Part shown: piece by piece, positions 31,143 to 43,276 of the stretch | Position numbering within the stretch: the first letter of the stretch is position 1 | How the letters are laid out: each line of letters starts with the position of its first letter | Source of the DNA: Aphanomyces cochlioides | Taxonomy: Eukaryota > Oomycota > Saprolegniomycetes > Saprolegniales > Verrucalvaceae | Length of the DNA: 64,000 nt | Direction of reading: 5' to 3' | Assembly (NCBI GenBank): GCA_019828595.1 | Contig: JAHQRK010000026.1 | Span: 248,001 to 312,000 of the forward strand | Notes under the pieces: generated by a model | Databases searched by the model: none | What the model saw: the letters and a program-made list of their open reading frames with translations, nothing else | What the model was told of the DNA's origin: nothing | Made by a program: the position numbers and the translations under genes

Positions 31143-31306
31143 TTGCGTGGTTGAAACGCGACTTTCTCCGGGATGAGATTAGCATCTGCTGCAAGGAGCG
31201 TTCAGCGCGCGGCGATACACACGCCGCCAGATGGCAGAGATGCCCCGTCCATGACGTTCCACTTTCTCTCTCTGTCGTCTCCTGACGAGGTGGTTCCTGG
31301 CAGGTG

Positions 31307-31966
31307 ATGGCGCACCACCAGTGGGGCATCCTCAGCTCGGATATGGCCGGCAGTCTCCATGTCCCCGACTCGAACCGCTCGATTGAAGACTCGTTTAGTG
31401 AGCTCCCGCGCTTGGTTGAATTGTCCGTGACGAGCTATTCCGTGGACAAAGATGGCGTTGTGATGTACCATGTCGATGTACAAAACTCAACAGGCACGTA
31501 TACGATTCGCCGACGATACACGGATTTCCGCACGTTGTACACGGAATTGGCCAAGATCATGGTGCTTGATCACGACGATTTACTCACCTCGCGGACGAGC
31601 CTCTTGTCGCGATTTACCACTGTCGAGTCGACGCTCCCACCGCTCCCATCCGCAGGCATGTGGTCGTTTCTCCGCAAACACGACACGAAAATACTCGAAA
31701 AACGGCGTGCAAGTTTCCAAGAGATTCTCAATGCAGCGGCATCCCATGCGATTGCTCGAACGTCGCCACCGTTCCAGAATTTCCTCAGTGTTGCTCCTGA
31801 AGCGCTTGATCGACGAGCATCATACACATCGCTCAAAGATTATAGCGTTCCAGCCGAACACATTGTCAAGGAAATTTATGGCCGACGAAAGAAAGGCCGT
31901 AAGAGGAACAGCAGCGAAGCGTCCGACACGCCGACAATCCACTCCACCTCGACTCGAGCTGTGTAG
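31307..31966 (+). CDS. PX-domain phosphoinositide-binding protein
   Basis: ATG at 31307 (the GTG before it is in frame but not needed), 219 residues, single exon, TAG at 31964-31966. A PX domain spans about residues 30-170: the basic signature IRRRYTDFRTLY (R-R-Y-S/T-D/E-F), a proline-rich loop (LPPLPSAGMWSFL) and the arginine-rich helix LEKRRASFQEILN. PX domains bind PI3P and recruit sorting nexin-like proteins to endosomes. The C-terminal tail is basic and serine-rich (GRRKKGRKRNSS), a possible nuclear signal. No BAR or kinase domain follows, so its effector role is unknown. Confidence 0.85.
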   Translation: MAHHQWGILSSDMAGSLHVPDSNRSIEDSFSELPRLVELSVTSYSVDKDGVVMYHVDVQNSTGTYTIRRRYTDFRTLYTELAKIMVLDHDDLLTSRTSLLSRFTTVESTLPPLPSAGMWSFLRKHDTKILEKRRASFQEILNAAASHAIARTSPPFQNFLSVAPEALDRRASYTSLKDYSVPAEHIVKEIYGRRKKGRKRNSSEASDTPTIHSTSTRAV

Positions 31967-33088
31967 GATTGCCATCCATCAACCTAAGATTGACTTATAT
32001 ATATACGACTGCTCATGGACATGTCCTTTTGCTCGTGGCTGACGATTTGACATAGGAGCTCTTCAGTCGACAAGACTATTGAGACCACCAAGGGTAGAGA
32101 GAACAGGGCCGAATTCCAGTCCGTCGCGTATGCAGACTCGAGAGTGCCAACCTGCTCGAAGATACACAACCAAGATGGACACAAGAAAGAGATGCACGAG
32201 CTACTCTAGTCCACAGGAGGAGAAACAGATCCTCTACGGAGATCAGCGTGGGCGCGGCCTCGATGGGAAAGCCTTGAAGCTTCATCTATCATTCTCGATC
32301 AGCATAGTGTCTGTCTTTCTTTTGAATCGATGCTGCTCGCGTGTTGGTTAAACGAGCTCAGCAGTCCAGTCTGCTTGTAGCTGCGCTACGATGCTCGGCT
32401 CTTTCAATCCACCAACTCGTGAAATAGCGTGTCAACTCGTCCGAACCAAGAGGGTTGATCAATTCATCTTTGTACTTGCATTTGACCTACTTGCAGAGTA
32501 ATTCACTTGTGGCTAGGCCCTGACTGCAGGATTGATGACCGCCAAGGGCCATGGAGTATTGTTTGTATGTCATGCACACTGTGTAAACGCACAAGATTAA
32601 ATTTCACTGAGCAGCTCTCTTGTCTCCGTGCGTTGGAGCACATTGCCCACAGCACTGCCTTTGAATCCAGCGAGATCTAATCAAGAAGAGACTCTCCATA
32701 GGGATCAAACGCAGTAGCGATCGCTACTCCAAGCAAGTGGCATAATTACATTTCGCTCTTTAGCCATGGTCAAACCTGTCGAAGACAAGTCACAATCCAA
32801 AGGAATCGAAAATCAAAGTCCCTCAAGGCCAAGCGCACTACCATGTAATGTTTGGCAGCTCATTAGCTCAAAATCCATATCACAGCACACTTGATTAGAC
32901 CAACGCTAGCAAATATCCACAACGAAGCATTCGCTGACGTGAACTTGTCGGCAGTTCTACTTATAGATCCTAAACCCTTCAACCCCTCTGTATTAAACCC
33001 TTAACCCCGTCAGTTCTTAATGGTAAACCCTGCACCCCTGAGTCGAAAAGTGGAAATCACTCTGAAACGATCAGGTTCTTCGTCAATC
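31967..33088. other. Intergenic, no gene seen
   Basis: Short frames only. Around 32969-33035 there are several TAAACCCT-like words, loosely resembling the TTTAGGG telomere repeat but not in a regular array. Confidence 0.5.
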
Positions 33089-35222
33089 ATGGACAGTCAC
33101 CAGGATATGTGGCAAGAAGTTCGCGTGGGGAGCGAAGACGCTGTTCATTTGGTAATATTACAGCATGGTTTGCATGGAAGTCCACAAGATTACTCGACAT
33201 TTCAGCCGATTCTCCAATCTGTGCTCCGGGACCATGGTAAGATGTCGACGACGAACCGCAAGTCATGTTGGGATAGGCGTCTATGTCGTGTCATGCACGA
33301 GCAATTCAAAAGAGTATTTGACCACACACGATGGTATTGATTTAGGTGGACTGCGTCTTGCTGACGAAGTCGAGCAAATTGCACTTCAATGTCCCATGTT
33401 GGCAACGTCAGTGGGGAAAGCACTGATTGAAAAAATGACCATAGGTTGCAAAATATATCGTTCATAGGGCACTCACTCGGCGGGCTTTACATTCGCTACT
33501 GCGTCGGCGTATTATACTCGCGAGGATTCTTCTCCAAAGTCCAACCCATTGTACTTTCCCATTGTCCAGGGTTGCAGATTAACATGACCATCAGAACTTT
33601 ATCACGATGGCGACGCCAAACCTTGGCATTCGGCGTCCTCCCAATAAAGGAACGATAAGCAATCTGTTCAATGTCGTATCATCCAGACTATTTGATCGGT
33701 AAGGAATTATTTTGCCTCCGAAGTCAGCTTCTGAACAGAACTGGAGCACAATTGACGCTACGAGATACCGTGTCGGACGAAACTTTATCTCTAGCATCTC
33801 CTCGGTCGCTCAATTTTGACCAAATTCCAGTATTTCCGGGTTTGCTCAACATCTTCCCTGTATCTTGGGCTTAATGTACTTTGTAGATTGTTCGGCTCAT
33901 TTGGAATTGCAATTACCATACCCGAACGAGGGTTACTCCAGACTTTACTGTACTTTACATGCCCATGAGTTAAACGTATACTTTTCCCACCTGGACGTGC
34001 AACAACCACCGCTGTTCTCCTTTGATTTGACTGAATTTGATGCTGTGCTATTTGTCCCTCATGAGGAATCAAGTGAAAACGCAGAGCATGAAGGCAGAGA
34101 CCAATCGGAAAGTTATTACAACGGTATTTTACTCTTTTCTGTATAAATACTGAAGTTATGCTTCTAGATATTCCTAAGCACAAAGATATTGTTCTTCAGC
34201 TGCGCACAAAAGGTTTGGGCGAGACGGCTCATGTGGATATCCATGTTGTGACCAGTTCAGACTGGGAATTTACTCATGGATGCATTCTTCGGTCTGGATC
34301 CGTCGCGTGTGTGAGTTACTCTGGCGACAAGAGCTCTCTCCGCAATGAAATGGTCGAGATTCCAAGGAATCAGTACTTGATGCAATGTTTATCGCAAGGA
34401 GCATTTTTATATGGCCTATACGTCTTCAAACGTCGAGTCGTCTACTCCAATATCTTTTTCGACGTTCAGGTAGGAAATGCATTATGCAATATTTAATCTT
34501 CTCTTGATATATTTATAGGCCCCCTACTCTTTTTCCGCATTCCGTTCGTATAATCCCTACCGACACAATGCTATCCCATGCGCGACGTCTTCCGTGTATC
34601 CTCATATTACACTTCACTCGTTTATTAACTCTACGATTTTCCGCGAGAGCAGTACTCAATATCAAGTTGGCTACTTGTTCATATTTGAATTGTAGTCAAT
34701 CGCGCCAAAACGGACGAGAGCGAACCAAAGAAGAAAACTTGGCTTCATGGTTTGGCCGATATACCAGCTCATTTGTTCCCGGTCAATAAGAACCCAACAA
34801 GCATGACCTGGAAATACCATATCACTTTAACATGTGGTAATTAGGTCCAACGCATTCGCAACATCGAATGTTTTTCGTTGTTTCTAAAGGTAAAGCATGT
34901 GGAATGCGGAAGTTAATCTCGAAAACTGTCCTGCTTAGATACCGAGCACGTAATTGTTGACAGCCCCGAGGACGCTTTCTCTAGTGATCCATTGAAGGAT
35001 GTCCTTCGAGGTATATCATACTTAGCAATCAAGTATTCATTAATTTGAAATCTAGGCATGTTGATGACCGTCCAAAGCTTGAGCTGGGAAAGAATTGACG
35101 TGCTCTTTGAAAATGCACTTGCCCATGAATACATTGTCGCCAAGCGTAGCGATGACATTCCAGTCAGTGATTCTGGCATTGATGTGGCGCACCACGTCGC
35201 CGATACCTTTCTGGTTGATTAA
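33089..35222 (+). CDS. DUF676-type serine esterase/lipase with an internal insertion (11 exons)
   Basis: ATG at 33089 (MDSHQDMWQEVRVG). Introns read by frame and GT-AG: 33237-33276, 33407-33444, 33551-33594, 33699-33738, 33840-33886 (weak GTTTGC donor), 34125-34167, 34470-34518, 34652-34695, 34837-34938 and 35011-35055. The alpha/beta-hydrolase core is clear: VILQHGLHGSPQDYSTF, the nucleophile elbow IGHSLGGLYIRY, TMATPNLGIRR, and later FKRRVVYSNIFFDVQ with FRSYNPYR. The C-terminal block is SLSWERIDVLFENALAHEYI and HHVADTFLVD. About 150 residues between TGAQLTLRD and LSQGAFLYGLY are extra for the family and could be a separate beta-rich, PH-like module. Expected role: lipid or ester hydrolysis at a membrane. 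Ends 45 bp from the convergent LON-like gene. Confidence 0.8.
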
Positions 35223-35266
35223 CACTCAACTTGAATTTCATTTGATTCATTTACTCGAGAATGCAC

Positions 35267-35981
35267 TTAGATCCACTCGACTTTGGCATACATGATACCT
35301 TGGTGAGGATCTCTGCGAATACTCTTGATCCTAGGGAAAAATTATTCAATAAATTCAAACTCAGCACTCACCGAAAGCTGCGCTTGCGTGTAGTCCGTAA
35401 GAAACATCCGTCGTCTTTCCATTCAATCCCAGTCACTTGGATGAGTTCGCCCTGGAAAATCGAGAATGTCAAGAATTGCTCGTATCCATAGAACCTACAG
35501 TTGGCAATTCTCGAGCGTCCTTGGTGTCAAAAATGTAGACGTAGCCAAGCTCTGACGGATGTTTGTTCTGTTGCATCATTTCAGCCATCTTGAGGTACTT
35601 TTTGTCATGGAGACGAAGCGTCTTTTGGCCATTGTGGGGATATTTTTCATGCAAGAAGACAAGTGGAATCTCTCCGTCGCCGCTCGGCTGAGGAGCAAAC
35701 ACCTTTGGCCATGATTGCTTTTTCCACCACACGTTGAATTTTTGACGCAAGAAATCAGGAGTCGCCTAGTCATGACTCAATAATTCAACGAAAATTCGGC
35801 AGCCTTTCTAACCTGCGCGGTTTCTTGAAGTGGGCCAGAGTATACTCGCAACACCATCGCTGGGGCGGAGAAGAACAGCGCAATAGCAACCTTTGGACGA
35901 ATAAATATATCATCAGCAAGCGGCTAAGGCACTCACAGGAATAAGGAAAGAGTAGAAAGCTTTGTCGCTGATCCGCCCCAT
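35267..35981 (-). CDS. Membrane-anchored LON substrate-binding-domain-like protein
   Basis: Five exons read from the ATG at 35981 (MGRISDKAFYSFLIP): introns 35891-35936, 35766-35812, 35452-35498 and 35331-35371, all GT-AG, stop at 35267-35269. Residues about 10-25 (FLIPVAIALFFSAPAMVL) form a signal anchor. A lumenal or extracellular-facing domain follows with the pattern of a LON N-terminal domain: IPLVFLHEKYPHNGQKTLRL, KYLKMAEMMQQN, GYVYIFD, GELIQVTGIEWKDDGCFLR and TRKRSFRIKSI. No AAA ATPase or protease is attached and the protein is only about 180 residues. Function unknown; a small secretory-pathway LON-like protein is my inference. Confidence 0.6.
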
Positions 35982-36786
35982 GCTTGAAATGATGAAGTGG
36001 CCTCTACTTCTCCACGACGGTCTAAATATAAGTGCCATGAAAAGTAAAAAGAGGGCCAAATTTAGATGGCGGGGTATAATTAGAATGGTTTTTCAATTGA
36101 CGTGAAGCAGAAAGCTCCAATGATCCCAACAGACAGAATGATGGATGAGTTGAAGATGTAGTCATGTCAATCGATTGCAATCTCAATAACTCGTCGCATA
36201 GCTTTGACAGAATTTGACGCGAAACACAATTTGCAAATGATCGACGACGACAACGAAAGATTCTTCATCCTCAGGATAAGCTTGGAGGATTTTTTTGCCC
36301 GACGACTGAATACCTCAGTTTGTGAGTAGAAAAATCCTCGACTATAAGAGGCACTGATGTTGCCTTGAAAAGAGTCTAACATCAAAAGAGAAAAAATATA
36401 TTTACCTTGCTGCTGGTCGCCCCTTTCGAAATGCATTTCCCAAGTCGAGAATTGCCTGGCATGATGCTTTGAACAATTGTGAACCGTGCAGCATCACATT
36501 GCACATTCACAGCAGGAAGTAATGTTATTGTCAGCTTGCTTGATACAGTTTGCTTCCATGTCGCCTCTCTCTTCATTTCCAATTTGCTTTTTTGCCTTAA
36601 AAGCTTGAAATGGATATTATTGTCTAGAGCTTCCGCTGGTTGTAAGTCTATTTTGCAAGATACACGAAGAAGTATTATCTATGGCAAAGTCCGTAAAAAT
36701 TGAAGTCGAGTGATTCTGTATTCAGTGTGGCATCCCATCGTAACTAATTGCCTGGGAACGTCGAAGTCATATTCCCTAGCCTATGG
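35982..36786. other. No gene supported
   Basis: Short minus-strand frames at 36167-36582 look partly protein-like but have no ATG, no recognisable domain and no convincing splice partner. Two of them overlap in different frames, which may mark a decayed gene. Confidence 0.4.
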
Positions 36787-38852
36787 TCATCGATTTGCTC
36801 TTGCGTCCAATTCGACGAAACGATTTCGTACATCTTCTGCACCATAAAATCGAGCGATCTTCATGTACCGCGATACAGGGGCTTCCCGAGGATGATTCTC
36901 AATTAGCCATCTTGTATACGCTAGGTATTCTTCCGGTAGGCCCCATTCCAAAGCTTCTTGGCATAATCCTTCCACTTGATGCTCATGTAGATGACCTCTT
37001 CTTGTGGCTAGTTCCATAGCATTGGTCGTGCATCGTTCAGTGCGATTAGAATACAACCACTGCAACATTTCTAGGTGGCCAGTGCGAATGATGTCATCAA
37101 CAGTACTTGGCAAGCAACCGTCACTTCGGTTTGCGTGCAGCCACTTGACAACATCTAAATAACCATTACAAGCACTACAATGCATGGCTTCCTCGCTGCA
37201 ACCTTCAGGTCTATTTGCATGTAGCCATTTCACGATTTCCAAATGTCCATGTTCTGCAGCAAAATCCATTGCATCTGTCGTACATCCTTCTGTGCGGTGG
37301 TGATGTAGCCATTTAACTACTTCAAGGTGTCCATTTTGGGCCGCGCATAATTCAAGGCTTTAGTTGTACAGCCCGCATTTGTTTGCACGTGCAACCATTT
37401 CAGAACGTCGACATGACCATTTGTTGCAGCATAATCCATCGCATCGGAAGAGCAACCTTCTGATCGATTCTCATGAAGCCACTGGAGCATTTCCAAGTGT
37501 CCATTTCTTGCTGCATCGTCCATGGCTGCTGCTGTACAACCTGCCGTGCGATATCTATGGAGCCATCGAACAACATCCAAGAAACCATTTCCCGCGGCAA
37601 AATCCATAGCTGCAGTTGTCTCGCCTTCATCCCGATGTGGAAGAAGCCACTCAACAACATCAAGGTGACCACATCCGGCGGCATGATCCACCGCATCTGT
37701 CGTACATCTTGTACCAGGTTGGACATGGAGCCATTGAACGATTTCCAAGTGACCATTACCTGCGGCCCAGTCTATTGCAAGAGTGATTTCACCTTCATGA
37801 CGATGATTTAGCATCCATTGAACAACATCGAGGTGCCCATTCTCAGCAGCGATGTTCACGGCGTCGTACTTGTAAGCTTGATGGGCAATGGAATGAAAAA
37901 ACTGGAGAATTTCAAGATACCCATTTTTGGCCGCAAGAACCACTGCGTAAGGTGATCCACCTTCGTGCCGATTTTGTAGTAACCATTTCACGACATCAAG
38001 CTTTCCATGTTTGATGGCTCCATCAACAGCGTCTGTCGTACACCCTTCACTTCGATTGGACGATAGCCATTCAACCACGGAAAGGTGACCATTACAAGCT
38101 GCATAGTCGATGGCGCGGACAGAGGCTTCCTCGCTGCGATTGTTATGCAACCACTGGACCATGGACAAATGACCACTCTGCGCAGCATTAGCCATCGCAC
38201 TAGTAGACGCTGGGCAGTTTAGATCTTGCAGCCATTCCACGACTGCCATGTGGTTGCTTCCGGTGGCGAATTCAAATGGAGGGCTGTCGACCAACTCTAC
38301 GGGAAAGCCTTGGCTCACAAACCACTGCAAGACATGTAGGTGGCCATTTTTTGCTGCACCGGCAAACGCAGGCTGAGTCAAAGACACTTCGTGTCGATTT
38401 TTGACAAGCCACTTGACAATGTCGAGGTGTCCTTGGGAGGCGGCGCCATGCACTGCATTTTGTGTACATCCCTCTTGTCGATTCAAATGTAGCCATTGCA
38501 CAATCTTGAGGTGTCCACATTCTGCAGCCCAATCCATTGCACGTACCGTGCACGCTGATGTATGTTCGGGATGGTTGTGCAGCCAGTCCAGGATACCTTG
38601 GTGCCCCAGCATAATCCATGGCTGTTGCACCACGATGCCTCCTTCGAGCCTTGGAGTCTCCACATCTTACGTGCGGTGCGTGGGTCAACACATAAAAGAA
38701 GCCATGTGCGGCTGCATCTTCACCACAAGTCCACAATTTGAGAGCTTTTCCAGGCAGATAACTTGCACGAGGTTGAACAGCGAGGTATTGCACAGCACAT
38801 CAACTACAGGTGATACTGGTGCCTTGCTTCGCTTTACTGAAATCTTTGCCAT
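36787..38852 (-). pseudogene. Ankyrin-repeat protein 1, frameshifted
   Basis: Minus strand from an ATG at 38852 (MAKISVKRSKAPVSP). About 16 ankyrin repeats of the form 'NGHL.VV.WL..NR.EGCT..AMD.AA' follow a unique N-terminal cap (VVDVLCNTSLF ... GFFYVLTHAPHVRC). The frame breaks at least three times: near 38778 (one base lost within GTGCAAGTTAT), near 38610 (AMDYA to GHQGILDWLHN) and near 37345 (LNYA to QNGHLEVVKW). Between breaks the sequence is well conserved, so decay is recent or the indels are assembly errors. Ankyrin arrays mediate protein binding; families of this exact type are expanded in Saprolegniales. Confidence 0.8.
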
Positions 38853-39139
38853 ATTATCACGGTCATTGTAGTCCTTTCCATCGTACAGCTTATGCGAAGT
38901 GCGTACTATTAATAGTAGTGTAGTCAATTATGCCTTTTATCCGGATTTCCGGTTCAGCGATCCCGCAACATAACGACCCCACGACAACTCCACTTGACTG
39001 CGATAGACTTTCCCACAGCAGAAGTGGCGGCGCCGCTGCGTTGCAACATCTAGATGCTGTGAAGTACTGCGATTGGAAAGAAAGGGATAAGATTTTCCTG
39101 TAAACTGTGAGATGTTTGTATGGTGTATTGGGGCACTGC

Positions 39140-39322
39140 TCACGTTATTGCTTGAGGAATTTCGACACAATGTTTTGTCTGTGCTGCTAAGACTGCTGCT
39201 TTGTGAGCGCGTCCCTGACTTGTATGAGCATGCAACCACTCTAGATCTTTGACATGGCTGCTCTTAGCCGCATTGTCCATCATTGCGGTCGAGCATCCTT
39301 CTCGCGGGAGCTTTGCAGCCAC
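39140..39322 (-). pseudogene. Ankyrin-repeat fragment
   Basis: Reads REGCSTAMMDNAAKSSHVKD and LEWLHAHTSQGRAHKA, closely matching the repeat near 40560-40700 of the second ankyrin paralogue (EGCSANAMDYAAKSGHVEVL). A stranded piece left by duplication or deletion between the two large copies. Confidence 0.65.
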
Positions 39323-39441
39323 TGTATCACTTCCAAATCGCCTCCTCGTGCTGTCCTCGTAAGAAAATCCTAGTATAGTAATCCACTAGTCCTCTGCGGA
39401 CTGCGAAGTTCATTGCTATGAGTCGTCGGCTCTAGACTCGA

Positions 39442-39645
39442 TTAGTCTTTGTATCGTTGAATCGGAAATTTGGCACATACATTTTCATGACGAAATGACC
39501 ACGCGATACTGCTAAGTTCCCACTTCTCCAATTCTTGACGGCAATACCGCGGATAAAGCTCTGTATCGAAGCTTTGCTTCACATCTTTGCAGTCTTCGTC
39601 GTCAGATTGATTTAGCTCAAACATTGTCGAGCTTCTTGTTTCCAT
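39442..39645 (-). CDS. Small hypothetical ORF
   Basis: ATG at 39645, 67 codons (METRSSTMFELNQSDDEDCK ... NVCAKFPIQRYKD). No domain recognised. It lies between the ankyrin genes on the same strand; another unrecognised protein-like frame sits at 39822-40040 without an ATG. Either could be a leftover exon. Confidence 0.25.
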   Translation of the reverse strand: METRSSTMFELNQSDDEDCKDVKQSFDTELYPRYCRQELEKWELSSIAWSFRHENVCAKFPIQRYKD

Positions 39646-40105
39646 TCAGATGGCGTGTTTTGCTCTGTAATTGTCAATTCTATTGCTCTAATTCAATTTA
39701 AAAGAGACTACAAATCAAACAAATCTCCATTTTCTCTGTGCAATCTTCCCCGAATGCATGGGCTAGAGTAGTCCAAGCCAACGTGACACGAATAATTTCA
39801 TCCGGCGTTCGCGGCAATCTGTCATGCTTCGCTAAGAAGTTGGGTGAACCATCGAAATTTGTGCAACTGTTTTAACATATCGCTACCAGTCACATGTACC
39901 GCCTCCATTCTAAAATGCATGGAAAATTTATGGTGCCGTCGTGCCATTGAACGGAATATTGCATAGGAATGGTTGATAGTTAATCCGATAAATTCGTGGG
40001 AAAGTATTTTCAAATAGTGCTTGCCTCTTCTGCTGCCCAATATACTCTCCTGCGACGAATCTTGATGGAAGAATCACGTAGCGAGCACGGTATCATCGCA
40101 CAGGT

Positions 40106-42146
40106 CTATTGTGGCTGTGCTTGAGTCGAATGAAGCTGAAGATACCATTTCGCAGACTGAAATATGGGATGTTGCAGCATTTTCTGGCTGAACTGTTCCT
40201 TATGTTGCACATGGAGCCAATTGAGAATGCCGACTAGACCGTGCTCAGCGGCTAAATCCATTGCATTTGTCGTACAACGCTCTGAGCGATTAGCATACCA
40301 CCATTCCAGCATTGGCAATTGGTCATATTTGATGATTTCATCGACTATGTTTGGCGAGCAACCTTCACTTCGATTTGCGTGCAGCCATTTGACAACCTCT
40401 AAATACCCATTGCGAGCGCTACTGTCCATGGCCTCTGTTGTACAACCTTCCAGTCGACGGTCATGAAACCATTTCAAAGCATGCAATTTTCCATGTTTAG
40501 CAGCAATATCCATTGCGAGTGTATCGAATTCCCGCGGGTAGTGGTGGTGCAACCATTCAAGAGATTCTATTTTGTTCATGCTCTGCTGCAAAAATTGGGG
40601 CTCTAAATGAGCAGCCATATCTTGTATGAGCATGCAACCATTCAAGAACTTCGACGTGGCCACTCTTCGCAGCATAATCCATCGCATTGGCAGAACATCC
40701 TTCATTGCGGTTTTTGTGAAGCCACTGGAGCAATTCCAAGTGGCCTCCTTCTGCAGCCCCGTCCATAGCTGCTCTCGTACAGCCTCTCTGGGAATTGAAA
40801 TGGAGAAATCCGAGAACATACAAATGGCCATTTTTCGCTGCGAGATCCATCGCATGTTTTGTCGCTCCTTCGTTTCGATTTTCTAAAAGCCATCGGACAA
40901 CTTGAAAATGGCCATTTGCAGCGGCTTGATCAACCGCTTTGGTTGTACAACCAACAGTTCGATTGGTATGGAGCCACTGGACAACATCTAAGTGACCCTT
41001 TGCGGCGGCCTTGTCCATCGCCATGGTCGTTTCGCCTTCAGATCGATGTTCTAGAAGCCACTAGACGACATGAAGATGGCCATTTGCAGCTGCCAAGTCA
41101 ACTGCATCCGTGGTAATCCTTCAGATCTGTGGGCGTGGAGCCATTGAACAGCCTCAAGATGACCCATTTCCGCTGCACGATCCATTGCGTAGGTAGTTCC
41201 ACCTTCATTTCGATTCTCTAGGAGCCACTTGAGCACATCAAGGTGACCATTTCCAGCAGCGCTGTCTACTGCTTCGGTAGTGCAACCGTCGTTTCGATTC
41301 AATGACAGCCATTGAACCACATCAAGATGACCGCAATTCGCGGCCGCATCGATAGCTTGTTCCGTTGCTCCTTCGTCTCGATGAGTGTGGTGCCATTGAA
41401 TCATGGCAAGATTGCCATATTCTGCAGAGCAATCCATAGCATACGTAGATGCTAGGCAGTTTTGGCGATGCAACCACTCCACTACAGCCACGTGGTTGTT
41501 CCCAGCAGCTTTAGTCAAACGGATCACAACCAGCAATCTCCAATGGAAAACCACGACTGACGAACCACTGCAATACATGCAAATGACCACTTTGTGCTGC
41601 ATTTGCGAACGCCGACGCAGACAATGAAATTTCATCTCGACTGGTGACCAACCACTCGATGACATCAAGGTGACCATTGTATGCAGCCTCGTCGAGTCCA
41701 GATTGAGTGCATCCCTCGGATCGGTGGGCGTGGAGCCATTGGACAAGCTTGAGGTTGCCAGTTGCAGCTGCCCAGTCCATGGCACTGCTTGTGCAAGTTG
41801 TTGCATGATCGGGACGATTATGGAGCAAAAGGACAATATCTTCAAGGCCTTGTCGTGCAGCGAAATCCATAGCTCTCGGGCGTCTTCCCCAGCTTTTAAA
41901 CTTTGTGTCTTCAAATCGGATGTGTGGCGCGTGTCTGATCACATCGAAAAAGCCTCGCTTGGCTGCAAGGTTGCCACACGTATATTCCTTGAGAGCTGTA
42001 CCATGCATGTAACTCTGGACTTTGCGAAAGATCGAGTTGTTGCACAACACAACCATAAAGATGGACTGCATAACCTTGGCTTTCTTCGGCGGCTTTGTCT
42101 CCGCATCATTTCGGTCATAATTGTTGCCACTCTTTGACTCAACCAT
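40106..42146 (-). pseudogene. Ankyrin-repeat protein 2, frameshifted and with an internal stop
   Basis: Minus strand from an ATG at 42146 (MVESKSGNNYDRNDAETK). The N-terminal cap is paralogous to copy 1 (VVLCNNSIFRKVQSYMHG, GFFDVIRHAPHIRFED), followed by about 17 ankyrin repeats. Lesions: a shift and deletion near 41518 (GCDPFD to AAGNNHVAVVEWL), a one-base deletion near 41117 (EG-T in place of EGCT), a TAG at about 41061 (HLHVV, stop, WLLEHRSEGE) and a shift near 40560-40660. Copies 1 and 2 lie in tandem, same orientation, about 1.2 kb apart. Confidence 0.8.
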
Positions 42147-42561
42147 CGCTGCTTGTTTGTTCTGGCTGTGATGCACTTGGCTCTGGTTATGCGAACCCCA
42201 ACCAATCTTAACATCACATTATCATTTGATTGGCCAATTTTTAGAGTATCATTTCATTAATTTCTATAAAATGTACTGATATCCCTCCGAAGTCGAAACG
42301 GGCTATTTGGATAGAAGTAGAAAGTGTATTATATTTGAAGGTTATAAACTATCAAAGACCGCTTCTTCCAACCCATTCATTGAAATTACTCTTAAACTTG
42401 ATAGTATAAATTTATAATAATTATCGAGTATGTACCGTTTCGAAATCAGTACTGGTAAATTATTGTCACAAATTTTCACTCCAGTCGAATCGCGCTACTA
42501 ATCGATCACGCATCTGATTGGATAAAAATAAATTATAAATTGATTTGATTGATCATTGTTT

Positions 42562-42835
42562 GGAACTTACTTGGAGAAGAGCCTCTTCCAAGTAAGTTCC
42601 AAAACACGACTCGACCAATCAAAACCAGTTGAGTCGTGTTTTGGAGTTGCGTTTTTCAAAACGAGATGACGAGTCGCGTTTTTGTCGTGTTTTGTGTTTT
42701 CTGCCTGTGTGGCCAATCAAAACAAGCCGACCCACAACAACAAAGCGATGACAGAAACACGATGAAAACGCGATGGATTTACTTGGGAACGGAATTTGTT
42801 TCAAAACACGGAAGAGGCTCTAAGAGCCTCTTCCG
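42562..42835. repeat. Hairpin-rich segment, possible MITE
   Basis: Three perfect inverted repeats in 274 bp: GGAACTTACTTGGA (42562-42575) with 42587-42600, AAAACACGACTC (42601-42612) with 42631-42642, and CGGAAGAGGCTCT (42809-42821) with 42823-42835. The words AAAACACG and AGAGCCTCTTCC occur near both ends in opposite sense. 42147-43276 has no gene otherwise. Confidence 0.5.
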
Positions 42836-43276
42836 AGTACCGTCAGCCTCTTCCTCTTCCGAAACAACAATGAATCATCATCGACTGCATACAGACAGAC
42901 GAGATGATTCAAATTACTCTTAAGGAAGCCGCAAGGAGCGTGTGACGCAAGATACGGCTGTTTTGACTGAGCAAAATGCTCACGAACTTCCCAACATGTA
43001 CAATTTCACATATCCTGGATGAAATAGTTGGTCAAAAGCGACGACGCATTGGTTTTGACAAAGATGAATACTGTAATGCTTAAAATTGATAAAAAGTAAT
43101 AGTAGAGCTAGGACGGATCAGCTTTAATAAAGAAGCGTGTGGCCATATTTTCCCTCTGGCGCGGGTCATTGTGTCATTGTGCTGAAATTGAGAAATCACG
43201 CAAAAAATAGACATTTACACAATATCTGAAATATCATTTTTGAATTGATACTTTTGATAAACTTGGTGCCACCAAT

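Noticed and set aside
32969..33035. Interstitial telomere
   Set aside because: Only a few irregular TAAACCCT-like words; no tandem TTTAGGG array.
37400..37756. Methionine-rich minus-strand frame over the ankyrin gene
   Set aside because: It is the shifted-frame shadow of the 99-bp ankyrin repeat units.
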